A stretch of DNA of 64,000 nt, taken from the NCBI RefSeq assembly GCF_000721175.1, contig NZ_JOEZ01000017.1, positions 49,868 through 113,867 on the forward strand. The letters run 5' to 3'. Made by a program: the position numbers and the translations under genes. Origin of the DNA: Streptomyces anulatus (GTDB taxonomy: Bacteria; Actinomycetota; Actinomycetes; Streptomycetales; Streptomycetaceae). Every line of letters begins with the position of its first letter. Positions within the stretch are counted from its first letter, which is position 1. Below are positions 8,861 to 17,605 of this stretch, piece after piece. The notes beneath the pieces are model-generated. The model was not told the origin of the DNA and did no database searches. It saw nothing but the letters and a program-made list of their open reading frames with translations.

Positions 8861-10300
8861 TCAGCTCCTCGCGGGTCCGGCGGACGCCCGGGCCCCGGGA
8901 AGGCGCTGGGGCAGGATGTTGCGGTTGCAGCGGAAGAGGTTGCCGGGGTCGTGGCGGGCCTTGAGCTCGGCCAGCCGCCGGTGGTCGGCCGGTTCCCAGA
9001 AGTCGGCGGACGGATCGGGGTCCGCGCCGTCGGCGCAGCCGCCGTACACCAGGTTGTGGAACCTGCCCAGCCGCTCCGGAGCGAGGACGTCCAGCACCTC
9101 ACGGTGCGCGGCCTGGGCCTCCTGGGTGCTGGTGCCGTCCAGCGGGGTCAGGACCCGGACGAGATACCGCGCCGTGCGGTGGCCCACCGCGTCGGGGACC
9201 GCCGACGGGCGGCCGAGGGCCCCGCCCAGGTGCCGGATGTCGAGGACGCGTCTGACCGGTGCGCCGGGTCCGGTGCTCCGTGCCAGAGCGGCGGCCGCTT
9301 CGGCCCCGAGGTCCCGCACCAGGACGTTGTCGCCCAGGTAGGCGTGCGGGTGCCGGGGGTCGCGGTAGATGTCCGCGCACTCCGTGTACGGCATCTCCCC
9401 CAGAGTGTCGCGCAGCCGGGGACCGGCCGCGCGCAGGGGTGCCAGCAACTCCTGTCCGGTCCGGGCGTCGCCCGTGTACGCGACGCGCACATGGGCGACG
9501 TGCCGGCCCCGCAGCGGGGCGGGGACCGCCGTCACGTCGGGGTAGCCAATCGTGGACACGGAGGAGGTCAGCTCCTCCGGCAGCGTCCCGGTCCAGCGCA
9601 GGTAGGCGTCGAGGATGTCCGGTGTCCGGGCGGTGTCGAAGGTCAGCTCTCCCCCGTAGAGACGGCTCACCGGCACCAGGCCGGTCTCGATCGAGGTCAC
9701 CACGCCGAAGTTCGCGCCGGCTCCGCGTACGGCCCAGAACAGGTCCGGGTCCTGGTCGGCGGTGACGTGCCGGTGACGGCCGTCGGCCGTGACGATGCCG
9801 ACGGCGCGCACATGGTCGGCCGCGTAGCCGAACTGCCGTGCCAGCAGGCCCAGTCCGCCACCGAGGAGATATCCGACGGCGCTGACGTCCGGGGAGGAAC
9901 CGTTCAGCGGGGCGAGCCCGTGGCGCGCCGCCGCGTCGACGACCGCGTGGACGCGGGTGCCGGCGGCGATCCGGGCCGTCCGGGCGGGGGCGTCCACGGT
10001 GACCCCGGTCAGGTCTCCGGTGCTGATCAGCATGCCGCCGTCCAGGGGTACCGACAGCCCGTGCCCGGTGGCCTGCACGGCGATCGGCATACCGTGGGCG
10101 GCCGCGTAGGTCACGGCCGCCACCACGTCCTCGGGTCCGGTGGCACGCACCAGGACGGAGGGGCGGTGGTGGTAGCCGGTCTGGAACCCGGCGCACCCGG
10201 CGTCGAACCCGGGGTCGCCGGGTACGAGAACCGCTCCCCGGACCTCTTCGCTCAGCCGTCGCTCCGCCGCGGAGCGGCCTGTCGCCGAGACGCCGTTCAT
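8861..10300 (-). CDS. Berberine-bridge-type FAD-linked oxidase 2
   Basis: This 479-residue paralogue of oxidase 1 shares ATGHGLSVP (histidyl-FAD site), LLGGGLGLLARQFGYAADHV and the C-terminal NLFRCNRNI motif. Again no cysteine occupies the second flavin-attachment site, which reads SPDVSAVGYLLGGG. ATG 10300 is chosen because GGAAAGGA lies upstream; an in-frame ATG at 10348 is less likely. It follows the carrier protein in the phz operon. An oxidation of a phenazine intermediate or of an attached acyl or sugar group is plausible, but the sequence gives no substrate. Confidence 0.8.
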   Translation of the reverse strand: MNGVSATGRSAAERRLSEEVRGAVLVPGDPGFDAGCAGFQTGYHHRPSVLVRATGPEDVVAAVTYAAAHGMPIAVQATGHGLSVPLDGGMLISTGDLTGVTVDAPARTARIAAGTRVHAVVDAAARHGLAPLNGSSPDVSAVGYLLGGGLGLLARQFGYAADHVRAVGIVTADGRHRHVTADQDPDLFWAVRGAGANFGVVTSIETGLVPVSRLYGGELTFDTARTPDILDAYLRWTGTLPEELTSSVSTIGYPDVTAVPAPLRGRHVAHVRVAYTGDARTGQELLAPLRAAGPRLRDTLGEMPYTECADIYRDPRHPHAYLGDNVLVRDLGAEAAAALARSTGPGAPVRRVLDIRHLGGALGRPSAVPDAVGHRTARYLVRVLTPLDGTSTQEAQAAHREVLDVLAPERLGRFHNLVYGGCADGADPDPSADFWEPADHRRLAELKARHDPGNLFRCNRNILPQRLPGARASAGPARS

Positions 10301-10375
10301 CCGAGCGTTCCTTTCCTTCGTTCGTCCGGTCGCCGGGTGCGGTGCCACCGGCCCCGGTGGTGACCGCCGCGCCGC

Positions 10376-10636
10376 TCAGTCGGTGGCGGGACCGTCGCGT
10401 TCCGGGCCGAGGTGGCGTGCCCAGCTCCGGACGGTGGGGTCGACGGCGAGCGTGGCGAAGTCCACCTGCAGACCGCTGCGGCGCCAGCGGCCGCTGAGCC
10501 GCATGAGCTGTATCGACTGCAGGCCCAGTTGAGCCAGGTTGGCGTCGTCGTCTATCGTCTCCGGGGCGATGCTGAGCACGGCCCCGACGGCCTGCTTGAT
10601 CTCCTCGGGGGTGAGCGCGGGAGCGTTGGTCATCAT
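10376..10636 (-). CDS. Free-standing aryl/amino-acyl carrier protein
   Basis: The 86-residue protein has the phosphopantetheine serine in LGLQSIQLMRLSGRWR. The segments GRWRRSGLQVDF and DPTVRSW resemble EntB-type aryl carrier domains more than type II PKS ACPs. Tandem ATGs at 10636 and 10633 follow AGGAAGG. It lies between the CerJ-like acyltransferase and oxidase 2. It is the natural partner of the adenylating ligase at 11782-13392, which would load it, and of the acyltransferase, which would unload it. It is clearly distinct from the polyketide ACP at 35176. Confidence 0.82.
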   Translation of the reverse strand: MMTNAPALTPEEIKQAVGAVLSIAPETIDDDANLAQLGLQSIQLMRLSGRWRRSGLQVDFATLAVDPTVRSWARHLGPERDGPATD

Positions 10637-10670
10637 GTGCCTTCCTGCGGTAGTGACCGGGGGAGCGGAG

Positions 10671-11717
10671 TCAGCCGCGCTGCGGGGGCGGGGCGGTGAT
10701 TTGCACGACGGCGCATCCCGCTTCCATGCCTTCGGTGGCTCCGACGAGCAGGACGTGGTCCCCCTCGGTCACCTGGCCGGTCTCCCAGAGGTGCTCCAGC
10801 CCCAGGACCAGGTCGCTGACGCTGGCGTGGCCGATGGTCCTGAGGTACTCCCAGGTCCCGAGCTTGGCCGACACCTCCAGCGGGTCCAGGATCATGGCGT
10901 GCAGCGGGTCCTCGTTGAATCCGATGTGGGCCACGCGGGTGATGCTGTCCCACCCGACGCCCGCCTCGGCGAGGGTCTGCTCGGCAGTCTCGGCGACGAG
11001 GTCACCGAACCTGGACACCGCGGTGATCATGTCGGCCGGGGTGGCGCCCGGGCGCTCTGCCCACGCCCGCAGCCGCGGTGCCACGTACATCGGGCGGTCG
11101 GGGTGACGAGCGGGCGGCAGCAGCGACTCGCCGCCCCGGTGCATCTCCTCCAGACTGGGTTCCGACCGCGAGCCGACCGCGAGCAGACGGGCGAACCCGG
11201 GGCGGGTGGACACGACGAGCGCGGCGGCGCTGTCCGCGTACATCGCGTGCTCGGAGTCCTGCCATCGGTCGACCAGGGGCGTGGAGAAGTTGTCCGCCGC
11301 GGTGATCAGGACCGCCTCGCTGCCCGGGGTGGTGGCCAGCAGGCCGACGGCCAGGCGCATCGAGGTCAGCACGGACAGGCAGCCGTGCCGGACCTCGGTC
11401 GCGACGAGCGGCCGGCTCAGCGTCCGGTTCAGCACGTAGTGCGGTGCGGACCAGCCCTCCGGCCCCTGGTGGTACGCGCCGCTGTGCAGGAGGGCGACGA
11501 AGTCCTCCGGGCGGTGGCCGGACCGCTCGACGGCCTGTGCCGCGGCTATCACCGCCATGTCCACGGCGGGGAGTTCGCTCTCCACCGCGACGGCTGTGAT
11601 GCCCGACTCCTCGGCGGCGGTGCTGTCGACCCAGCCCTGCCTGACCGCTTCCTTCATGGGTACGGTGCGCGGCACGTAGGTGCCGATGCCCGCGAGATGG
11701 ATGTTGTCGACCTTCAC
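10671..11717 (-). CDS. CerJ/DpsC-like KAS III-fold acyltransferase
   Basis: The 348-residue protein has a thiolase fold. The nucleophile is Cys in RHGCLSV and the general base is His in RVAHIGFN. The position of the KAS III Asn motif reads GHASVSD, matching the GHxGASD type of CerJ/ChlB3-like enzymes with a Cys-His-Asp triad. Those enzymes move an acyl group from a carrier protein to a hydroxyl rather than condensing malonyl units. The start is GTG 11717 behind AAAGGGAGACCA. It sits between the ligase and the carrier protein, so the trio reads as an acid-activation, loading and ester-transfer cassette. A polyketide starter-unit role is the main alternative. Confidence 0.78.
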   Translation of the reverse strand: MKVDNIHLAGIGTYVPRTVPMKEAVRQGWVDSTAAEESGITAVAVESELPAVDMAVIAAAQAVERSGHRPEDFVALLHSGAYHQGPEGWSAPHYVLNRTLSRPLVATEVRHGCLSVLTSMRLAVGLLATTPGSEAVLITAADNFSTPLVDRWQDSEHAMYADSAAALVVSTRPGFARLLAVGSRSEPSLEEMHRGGESLLPPARHPDRPMYVAPRLRAWAERPGATPADMITAVSRFGDLVAETAEQTLAEAGVGWDSITRVAHIGFNEDPLHAMILDPLEVSAKLGTWEYLRTIGHASVSDLVLGLEHLWETGQVTEGDHVLLVGATEGMEAGCAVVQITAPPPQRG

Positions 11718-11781
11718 TGGTCTCCCTTTCCGCTGTGGGTTGTTCCGTGGCTCGTCCGTGAGCCGGGTCGTTCGGTGCCGG

Positions 11782-13392
11782 TCACAGCGGGAACGGCTCC
11801 AGTGCGCCGGATACGACCTGCTCGCGCAGTGCCCTGCGGTCGACCTTCCCGTTGGCGTTCAGCGGGAAGGTGTCCAGCAGGTGGTAGGTCAGCGGGATCA
11901 TGTAGGGCGGGACCGACTCGCTCAGCCCCTTGTCCACCACGTCCATGTCGATGCCGTCGCCGGAGACGACCGCCGCGAGCACGTCGGCCCCGTCCTCCTC
12001 CCCCGGCACGGCCAGGACCACGGCCTGCGCGACGCCCTCCTGTTGGAGGAGGTGGGCCTCCACCTCGCCCGTCTCGATCCGGTGCCCGAGGATCTTCACC
12101 TGGGTGTCGAGGCGCCCGATGTAGACGAACTCCCCGTCCTCGGCAACCCTGCCGAGGTCGCCCGTGCGGTACCAGCGGCGTGTGTCGGCCCCGTGCCCGG
12201 TGGTGTGGAAGGCGCGGGCGGTCAGCTCGGGCGCGTTCCAGTAGCCCGCGAACACCTGGGGCCCGGCCAGACAGAGTTCGCCCGTTCCTCCCGCGGCCAC
12301 CGGGGTGCCGTCCTCGGCGAGTACGACGGCCTCCATGCCCGGGTACGGTGCGCCGATCGGCACGATCCCGTTCACCGAACGCTCCGGCGAGGTCTGCGGG
12401 TCCCAGCGGTGCACCAGGCAGGCGACGGTCGCCTCGGTCGGCCCGTAGAGGTTCTCCAGCACCGACCCGGGCGCCGCCCGCTGCCAGGCTTCGGCAACGG
12501 GCGCGGGCAGCGCCTCGCCGCAGAACAGGCTCCAGCGCAGGGACGGCAGACTGCCGGGCTCCAGCAGACCCTTGCGTGCCTGGAGCGCGGCGACGGAGGG
12601 TACCGACAGCCAGACGGTGATGGCGTGTTCGCGCAGGAAGCCGAGGGGCGACAGGAGCTGGTGCGTGTCCATGGGCACCAGGCAGGCCCCGGCAGCCCAG
12701 GCCATGAACGGGTCGAAGATGGACAGGTCGAAGGTCTGGTCGGCGGTGTGGGTGAAGCGGTCCTGCTCCGTGAACCCGTACCGGTCCGCGTTGACCCGCA
12801 GGAACGAGGTCACGTTGGCGTGGGTGATCGGTACGCCCTTGGGGCGGCCGGTCGAGCCGGAGGTGAACAGCAGATAGGCGACATCGCCGGGGGCCGGGAA
12901 GACGGGCTCGGTGAGCGGCTCCCGGCTCTCGACGCCCTCGCGGAGTACGAGCGCCGGGGCGTCCGGGAAGCCCGCGGGCACCTCCCCTGTCTCCGGCAGC
13001 ACCACGGGGGGAGCGTCCGTCATCGCCCGCAGCAGTGCCGGGAGCACCGCGAGGGAACCGTCGTCGGCCAGGATCACGTCCAGACCGGCACGCTCGGCGA
13101 TGTCCTTGTTGCGGGCGGCGGGGTATTTCCTGTTGAGCGGCACCACGGTGGCTCCGGCGTACAGAGCGGCCAGGAACCCGGCGTAGGTGACGAGGCTGCG
13201 GTGCCCCAGGATCCCCACCCGTGCGGGGCGCTTCCCCGCCTCGATGAGCGCGGCGGCCCAGCGCCGGGCCACCTCGTCCACCTCCGCGTAGGTCCACGAA
13301 CGTCCGTCGAGGGTCAGGGCCGGGCGGTCCGGGAAGCGCTGGGCGGAGGAGTGGAATCCGGTGTGCAGGAAGGAGGGTTCGGTGTCTTGCAT
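11782..13392 (-). CDS. Stand-alone adenylation enzyme (DltA/NRPS A-domain-like)
   Basis: The 536-residue ANL enzyme has core motifs LLFTSGSTGRPKGV, FDLSIFDPF, NLYGPTEAT, YRTGDLG and a C-terminal NGKVDRRAL with the catalytic lysine. The Asp in FDLSIFD is at the position that contacts the alpha-amino group in amino-acid-activating A domains, so an amino acid (DltA-like, perhaps alanine or glycine) is favoured over an aryl acid. Upstream of ATG 13392 there is only a weak ribosome site. It would charge the carrier at 10376. The paired CerJ-like acyltransferase then suggests an aminoacyl ester, comparable to the alanyl ester of D-alanylgriseoluteic acid. Substrate identity is inferred. Confidence 0.8.
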   Translation of the reverse strand: MQDTEPSFLHTGFHSSAQRFPDRPALTLDGRSWTYAEVDEVARRWAAALIEAGKRPARVGILGHRSLVTYAGFLAALYAGATVVPLNRKYPAARNKDIAERAGLDVILADDGSLAVLPALLRAMTDAPPVVLPETGEVPAGFPDAPALVLREGVESREPLTEPVFPAPGDVAYLLFTSGSTGRPKGVPITHANVTSFLRVNADRYGFTEQDRFTHTADQTFDLSIFDPFMAWAAGACLVPMDTHQLLSPLGFLREHAITVWLSVPSVAALQARKGLLEPGSLPSLRWSLFCGEALPAPVAEAWQRAAPGSVLENLYGPTEATVACLVHRWDPQTSPERSVNGIVPIGAPYPGMEAVVLAEDGTPVAAGGTGELCLAGPQVFAGYWNAPELTARAFHTTGHGADTRRWYRTGDLGRVAEDGEFVYIGRLDTQVKILGHRIETGEVEAHLLQQEGVAQAVVLAVPGEEDGADVLAAVVSGDGIDMDVVDKGLSESVPPYMIPLTYHLLDTFPLNANGKVDRRALREQVVSGALEPFPL

Positions 13393-13461
13393 GGTGTACT
13401 CGCGTTCCGCTTCTCTTGTGTCGGGTGGTGCGCGGCGCCGGTCGGGCGCGGTGGCGAGGCC

Positions 13462-14106
13462 CTACGGCTGCAGCCTGGCGACGCTCCAGCCGTCCGCGGC
13501 CCGTTCGTAGACCAGCCTTTCGTGCAGACGGTCGGTACCGTTCGCCCAGAACTCGACGTGGCCGGGGCGCAGCAGGTAGGCGGTGAACGACGCGGGACGG
13601 GGCAGCGGGCCCTCGGCGGCCAGGAGCGTCGCGCGGTCGCGCAGTTCCGCCACCGCGTCGGGTCCATCCAGCGGCTCACTCTGCCGGGACGCGGCCGTCA
13701 TGGCATGGGTGAACACCGCGCGGGCCGCCCACAGGGCGTCCGCCTCGGTGTCGGGCAGGGACTCGACCGGGCCCGCGAGCGAGATCTGACGGCTGCTCTC
13801 CCGCCAGTACAGAAGGCCGGAGGCCCAGGGGTTGGCCGCCAGTTCCCGGCCCTTGCGGCTGTCCCGGTGCGTGACGAAGAGGAGCCCTTCGGCGGTCACC
13901 CGGCTCAGCACCACGATCCGCGACGAGGGGCGCCCCCGGTCGTCGGCGGTGGCGAGGGCCAGGGCCCTGGGCTCGCGGACCTGCAGGCGTTCGGCCTCGT
14001 CCAGCCAGGCGCTCAGCAGGCCCATCGGCTCGGCCGGCGGGGACGTGTACTCGGGGAAGGCGGTCTCCAGGGTCCCCGTGAGGGTTTCCGACCTTGCGCT
14101 GCTCAT
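13462..14106 (-). CDS. phzG: PhzG, FMN-dependent dihydrophenazine oxidase
   Basis: The 214-residue protein is of the pyridoxamine 5'-phosphate oxidase fold. It has SSRIVVLSRV and FVTHRDSRKGRELAANPWASGLLYW in the FMN-binding half and ends with ERLVYERAADGWSVARLQP. In phenazine pathways PhzG oxidises tetra- and dihydrophenazine carboxylates towards phenazine dicarboxylate. GGAGCACACC precedes ATG 14106. Its place directly after phzF in a complete phz operon makes phzG a much better call than a housekeeping pdxH. Confidence 0.93.
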   Translation of the reverse strand: MSSARSETLTGTLETAFPEYTSPPAEPMGLLSAWLDEAERLQVREPRALALATADDRGRPSSRIVVLSRVTAEGLLFVTHRDSRKGRELAANPWASGLLYWRESSRQISLAGPVESLPDTEADALWAARAVFTHAMTAASRQSEPLDGPDAVAELRDRATLLAAEGPLPRPASFTAYLLRPGHVEFWANGTDRLHERLVYERAADGWSVARLQP

Positions 14107-14173
14107 GGTGTGCTCCGTGGGGTGGACGGTGCTCCCGGTACGGGAGCGGGGCGACGGGCCGAGGCGAGGGCGG

Positions 14174-15037
14174 TCACAGCAGCAGCGTCCCCTCGATCAC
14201 GATGACGCCGTCACCGCCCACCTCGACGGATCCGACCCGGTCACCGGAGCCCTCGGCGAGTGCGCGCATCGGCGAGGGGCGTCCCATCTCGACGCCCTGG
14301 GTGATCTCGATCCGCCGACCGTAGGGGGCACGTCCGTGCCGGGCCAGATGGATCGCGATGGGGCCGGCCGCCGAGCCGGTGGCCGCGTCCTCGACCACGC
14401 CGTAGGCGGGTGAGAACATCCGGCTGCGCCACTGGGTCCCCGATCCGGCGAAGCAGTTGGCCGCCATGTCGGGGAACCGGGCGAGCGCGCGGTGGTCGGG
14501 GGTGAGCGCGGACAGTTCCTCGACACTGCCCAGGCCGACGAGGACGTGGCGGGGGCCGTTGCGGTAGACCTCCACCGGCAGCTCGGGTCGGGTGACACCG
14601 AGCGCGGCCAGCAGTTCCTCGGCGTGCTCGTACGGCTCCCAGGCCGGTACCGGCTGCCGCATCCAGGCGGCGGTGACCACGCCCCCCTCCCGGACCAGCT
14701 CGAAGGGGATGGTGCCCATCGCGGTCTCCAGCTTCAGCTGGTCCGCCCCGGTGCGGTTGCCCAGCGCGATGGCGGTTCCCAGCAGCGGGTGCCCCGCGAA
14801 CGGAAGCTCGTTGACGGGCGTGAAGATCCTGATGCGGGCGTCGCCCCCCTGCTCCGGGCGGAGGACGAAGGTCGTCTCCGACAGGTGCATCTCGCCTGCG
14901 ATGCGCTGCATCTGACCGGCGGAGAGGTCGTCGCCTTCCAGGAACACGGCCACCGGGTTGCCGTGCAGCGGCTCGGTCGCGAAGGCGTCGACGACGACGT
15001 AGGGGTGCATACGATCCTCCGACTGGTTTCCGGTCAT
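14174..15037 (-). CDS. phzF: PhzF, DHHA isomerase
   Basis: The protein is a DapF-like isomerase of 287 residues from ATG 15037, or 278 from ATG 15010 (MHPYVVVDAFA), the usual PhzF length. The acid-base glutamate lies in NELPFAGHPLLGTA. The N-terminal VVVDAFATEPLHGNPVAVFLE and the C-terminal FSPAYGVVEDAATGSAAGP motifs are diagnostic. It isomerises 2,3-dihydro-3-hydroxyanthranilate to the reactive ketone that dimerises into the phenazine skeleton. The longer start is listed because it overlaps the phzE stop (ATGA); the shorter one may be the true start. Confidence 0.95.
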   Translation of the reverse strand: MTGNQSEDRMHPYVVVDAFATEPLHGNPVAVFLEGDDLSAGQMQRIAGEMHLSETTFVLRPEQGGDARIRIFTPVNELPFAGHPLLGTAIALGNRTGADQLKLETAMGTIPFELVREGGVVTAAWMRQPVPAWEPYEHAEELLAALGVTRPELPVEVYRNGPRHVLVGLGSVEELSALTPDHRALARFPDMAANCFAGSGTQWRSRMFSPAYGVVEDAATGSAAGPIAIHLARHGRAPYGRRIEITQGVEMGRPSPMRALAEGSGDRVGSVEVGGDGVIVIEGTLLL

Positions 15038-16938
15038 GTCCCGAGCACGTCCTTCACGGCGGTGGCGATGATGCGTGGACCGTCGAGCGTCAGCACCGAT
15101 TCGGCGTGGAACTGCATGGACCTGAAGTGCGGGCCACGCAGCGCGTGCACCTCGCCGGTCCCCGCGTCGCGGCTCACCTCGACCACTCCGACGCCCTCGA
15201 TCTCGATCTTGTCCTCGGCGCACCGGGCGGCGAACGTGTTGTAGAAGCCGACGCGCGCGCGACGGCCGAAGAGGTCGATCTCCTTCTGGAGTCCCTGGTG
15301 GGGGACGTCGAGGCGGCTCACCTCGAAGCCGAGCGCGAGGCTGAGGACCTGATGGCTGAGACACACCGCGACGAAGGGGCTGCCCTGGTCCAGCAGGCCG
15401 CGTACCGCCGCGGCCAGGTGCTGGATCTTGGGGTGGTCCCGGTCGCCGGGGTCCCCGGGCCCCGGGCCCATCACGACGAGGTCGTAGCCGTCGAAGGCGT
15501 ACTCCTCGTCGAAGCGCCGCACCGTCACCCGTAGTCCCAGGCAGCGCAGTTGATGGGCGATCATGGCGGTGAAGGTGTCCTCGGCGTCGACGACCAGCAC
15601 CTCGCGGCCGGCGAGTTCCGGCAGCGGCTCCGCCCGGTCGCCGGTGTCGCGGAGCCAGAAGTCCGCGAGCGCCTCGTTGCGCTGTTCCAGCGCGGCCCGG
15701 ACACCCGGGTGGGCGGCGAAGCGCTCGTCGGCCGCGGACTCCAGGGCCGCGATCAGTCCGGCGGCCTTGGCGCGGGTCTCGGCGGCCTCCGACGCGGGGT
15801 CCGAGTGGCGGACGAGGGTCGCTCCGACTCCCACGCTGAGCCGCCCGGTGCTGTCGATGTCCGCGGTGCGGATGAGGATCGCGGAGTCCATGGCACGGCC
15901 GCCGTGCTCGTCGCGGCCGATGAGCGCGGCGATGCCGCTGTAGTAGCCGCGTCCGGCCGGCTCGTACGCGTCGATGACCCGGCAGGCGCTCTCCAGCGGC
16001 GATCCGGTGACCGTGGGCGCGAACATGGTCTCGCGCAGGATCTCCCGTACGTCGCGGGTGGTGCGGCCCTCGATGAAGTACTCGGTGTGCGCGAGGCGGG
16101 CCATCTCCTTGAGGTAGGGGCCGATCACCCGGCCACCGTCCTCGCAGATCCGGCCCATCATCTTGAGTTCCTCGTCGACGACCATGAACAGCTCGTCGGT
16201 CTCCTTGCGGTCGGCGAGGAAGTCCATGACGTCCGGAAGGCTGGGGCCGGTCCCCGGATAGCGGTAGGTGCCGCTGATGGGGTTCATCACGGCCCTGCCC
16301 GCGTCGAGGCTGAGGTGCCGCTCGGGCGAGGCTCCGACGAAGGTGCGCTCGCCGGTGTGGATGAGGAAGGTCCAGTAGGCGCCCACCTCCCGCTTCAGCA
16401 GCCGTGCGAAGAAGGACAACGCGCTGTCCGGCCCGTAGTCGGTGATGTCCGCGACGAAGGAGCGCTTGATGACGAAGTTCGCGCCGTCGCCCGCGCCTAT
16501 GACGTCGTTCACGACACTGCGGACGATCTCCCGGTAGGCGTCGTCGTCGACGTCGAAGTGCTGGCCGCTCAGCACGGTGGGGACCTGCGGCATACGGTCC
16601 AGCACCTGGGCGAGGGGCAGCGTGCTCTGTTCGGTGACGCTCAGCGCGATCAGCGGGGCGCCGTCGTCGGGCACCACGTATCCGCGTTCCCTGACCTGGC
16701 GGTAGGGGATGACGGCGAGTACCTCGTGGCGGGCGCCGGTGAGCGGCTCCGCGTCCGGCGGCAGCGGGATGTCCGCGAGCGTGTCGGGTGTCGTGACCTC
16801 GCCCAGGAGTACGTCGACGACATCGGCGCCCACCGCCTCCGGCCGGTGGAGAAGGGCGAACGGGCCCGCACGGCCCGTCAGTACGCGCCCGAGCGGATCG
16901 GCGTCCCGGGCGGGCCCGGCGGCCGGGCCCCCGGTCAC
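15034..16938 (-). CDS. phzE: PhzE, aminodeoxyisochorismate synthase
   Basis: The 634-residue protein fuses an anthranilate-synthase-type chorismate-binding domain (to about residue 430) with a C-terminal class I glutamine amidotransferase domain, which shows the Cys of VAVCLSHQV and the His of MQFHAES. It converts chorismate plus glutamine to 2-amino-2-deoxyisochorismate. GTG 16938 is chosen because it overlaps the phzD stop (GTGA) and has AGAGGTG upstream, and the resulting length matches the PhzE family (about 630). All expected motifs are intact. Confidence 0.95.
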   Translation of the reverse strand: MTGGPAAGPARDADPLGRVLTGRAGPFALLHRPEAVGADVVDVLLGEVTTPDTLADIPLPPDAEPLTGARHEVLAVIPYRQVRERGYVVPDDGAPLIALSVTEQSTLPLAQVLDRMPQVPTVLSGQHFDVDDDAYREIVRSVVNDVIGAGDGANFVIKRSFVADITDYGPDSALSFFARLLKREVGAYWTFLIHTGERTFVGASPERHLSLDAGRAVMNPISGTYRYPGTGPSLPDVMDFLADRKETDELFMVVDEELKMMGRICEDGGRVIGPYLKEMARLAHTEYFIEGRTTRDVREILRETMFAPTVTGSPLESACRVIDAYEPAGRGYYSGIAALIGRDEHGGRAMDSAILIRTADIDSTGRLSVGVGATLVRHSDPASEAAETRAKAAGLIAALESAADERFAAHPGVRAALEQRNEALADFWLRDTGDRAEPLPELAGREVLVVDAEDTFTAMIAHQLRCLGLRVTVRRFDEEYAFDGYDLVVMGPGPGDPGDRDHPKIQHLAAAVRGLLDQGSPFVAVCLSHQVLSLALGFEVSRLDVPHQGLQKEIDLFGRRARVGFYNTFAARCAEDKIEIEGVGVVEVSRDAGTGEVHALRGPHFRSMQFHAESVLTLDGPRIIATAVKDVLGT

Positions 16939-17558
16939 CCGAACACCTCTTTCGCGGTGACGACGACCGCGCACCGCTCGGCCGCGTAGGTGACGGCGAG
17001 GCGGTGGTAGTCCTCGCTGAAGTCGGCCACGGCATCGGCGACGAAGAACGGCTGGATGTCATGGGTGAACGCGTCGACGGCGCTCATCAGGACCCCGACG
17101 TGGGCGTAGACCCCGCACAGGATCAGCTGGTCGCGTCCCGACTCGCGCATCCGGTCGAGCAACGGGGTGTTGAAGAACGCGCTGTAGCGCCACTTGACCA
17201 GCGTCCAGTCGTCCTCGGCGGGTTCGAGCTCGTCGACCACCGCACGGTCGGCCGGCTCCGGGGTCATGCCCGGTCCCCAGAAGTCCGCCAGCAGGCCGCG
17301 CTGTTGCGTGGTCATTCCGCCGGGCTGCGCGGTGTAGGCCACCGGCACCCCGGCGGCGGCGCAGCGGTCGCGCAGCCCGGCGGCGTTGCCCACCAGGCGG
17401 GTACGCACGTCCTTCGGGAACGGTGCGAGGAAGTAGCGCTGCATGTCGTGGACGAGCAGGACCGCACGGTCGGGATCCGGGGTCCAGCCGGCCGTGTTCG
17501 ACGGCAGGTCGCCCGCCGTCGGAAACGCGTAGGACCGGATGGGGGGAATGCCGGACAT
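16935..17558 (-). CDS. phzD: PhzD, isochorismatase
   Basis: The 207-residue hydrolase has the catalytic Asp in [11 protein letters not shown] and the Lys in [10 protein letters not shown]. It has [12 protein letters not shown] where ordinary cysteine hydrolases of this fold have their nucleophile, as in true PhzD. It cleaves aminodeoxyisochorismate to 2,3-dihydro-3-hydroxyanthranilate (DHHA) and pyruvate. ATG 17558 follows AAAGGCGAAGCA. An in-frame ATG at 17720 would add a non-homologous tail. It overlaps phzE by four bases. Confidence 0.95.
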   Translation of the reverse strand: MSGIPPIRSYAFPTAGDLPSNTAGWTPDPDRAVLLVHDMQRYFLAPFPKDVRTRLVGNAAGLRDRCAAAGVPVAYTAQPGGMTTQQRGLLADFWGPGMTPEPADRAVVDELEPAEDDWTLVKWRYSAFFNTPLLDRMRESGRDQLILCGVYAHVGVLMSAVDAFTHDIQPFFVADAVADFSEDYHRLAVTYAAERCAVVVTAKEVFG

Positions 17559-17605
17559 TGCTTCGCCTTTCTGTGCCTGCGTCAGGGCTCGGACCCGGCC
17601 GGGTG

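Noticed and set aside
6552..9341. 929-codon open frame on the plus strand
   Set aside because: It is antisense to the LAL regulator and oxidase 2, has no recognisable domain and reflects the high GC content, which removes stop codons from shadow frames.
10671..11717. CerJ-like protein as a KAS III priming enzyme for the type II PKS
   Set aside because: The Asn of the Cys-His-Asn condensing triad is missing and the gene lies in the phz operon beside its own carrier and ligase. Not excluded, but less likely than acyl transfer.
11680..14205. 841-codon open frame on the plus strand
   Set aside because: Antisense to the adenylation enzyme and phzG, Arg/Gly/Val-rich low-complexity translation with no family match.
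14174..17062. 962-codon frame reading phzF as a large fusion protein
   Set aside because: Only the last 287 codons match PhzF. The upstream part is out of frame with phzE and phzD, which are real genes there, and a coupled ATGA start exists at 15037.
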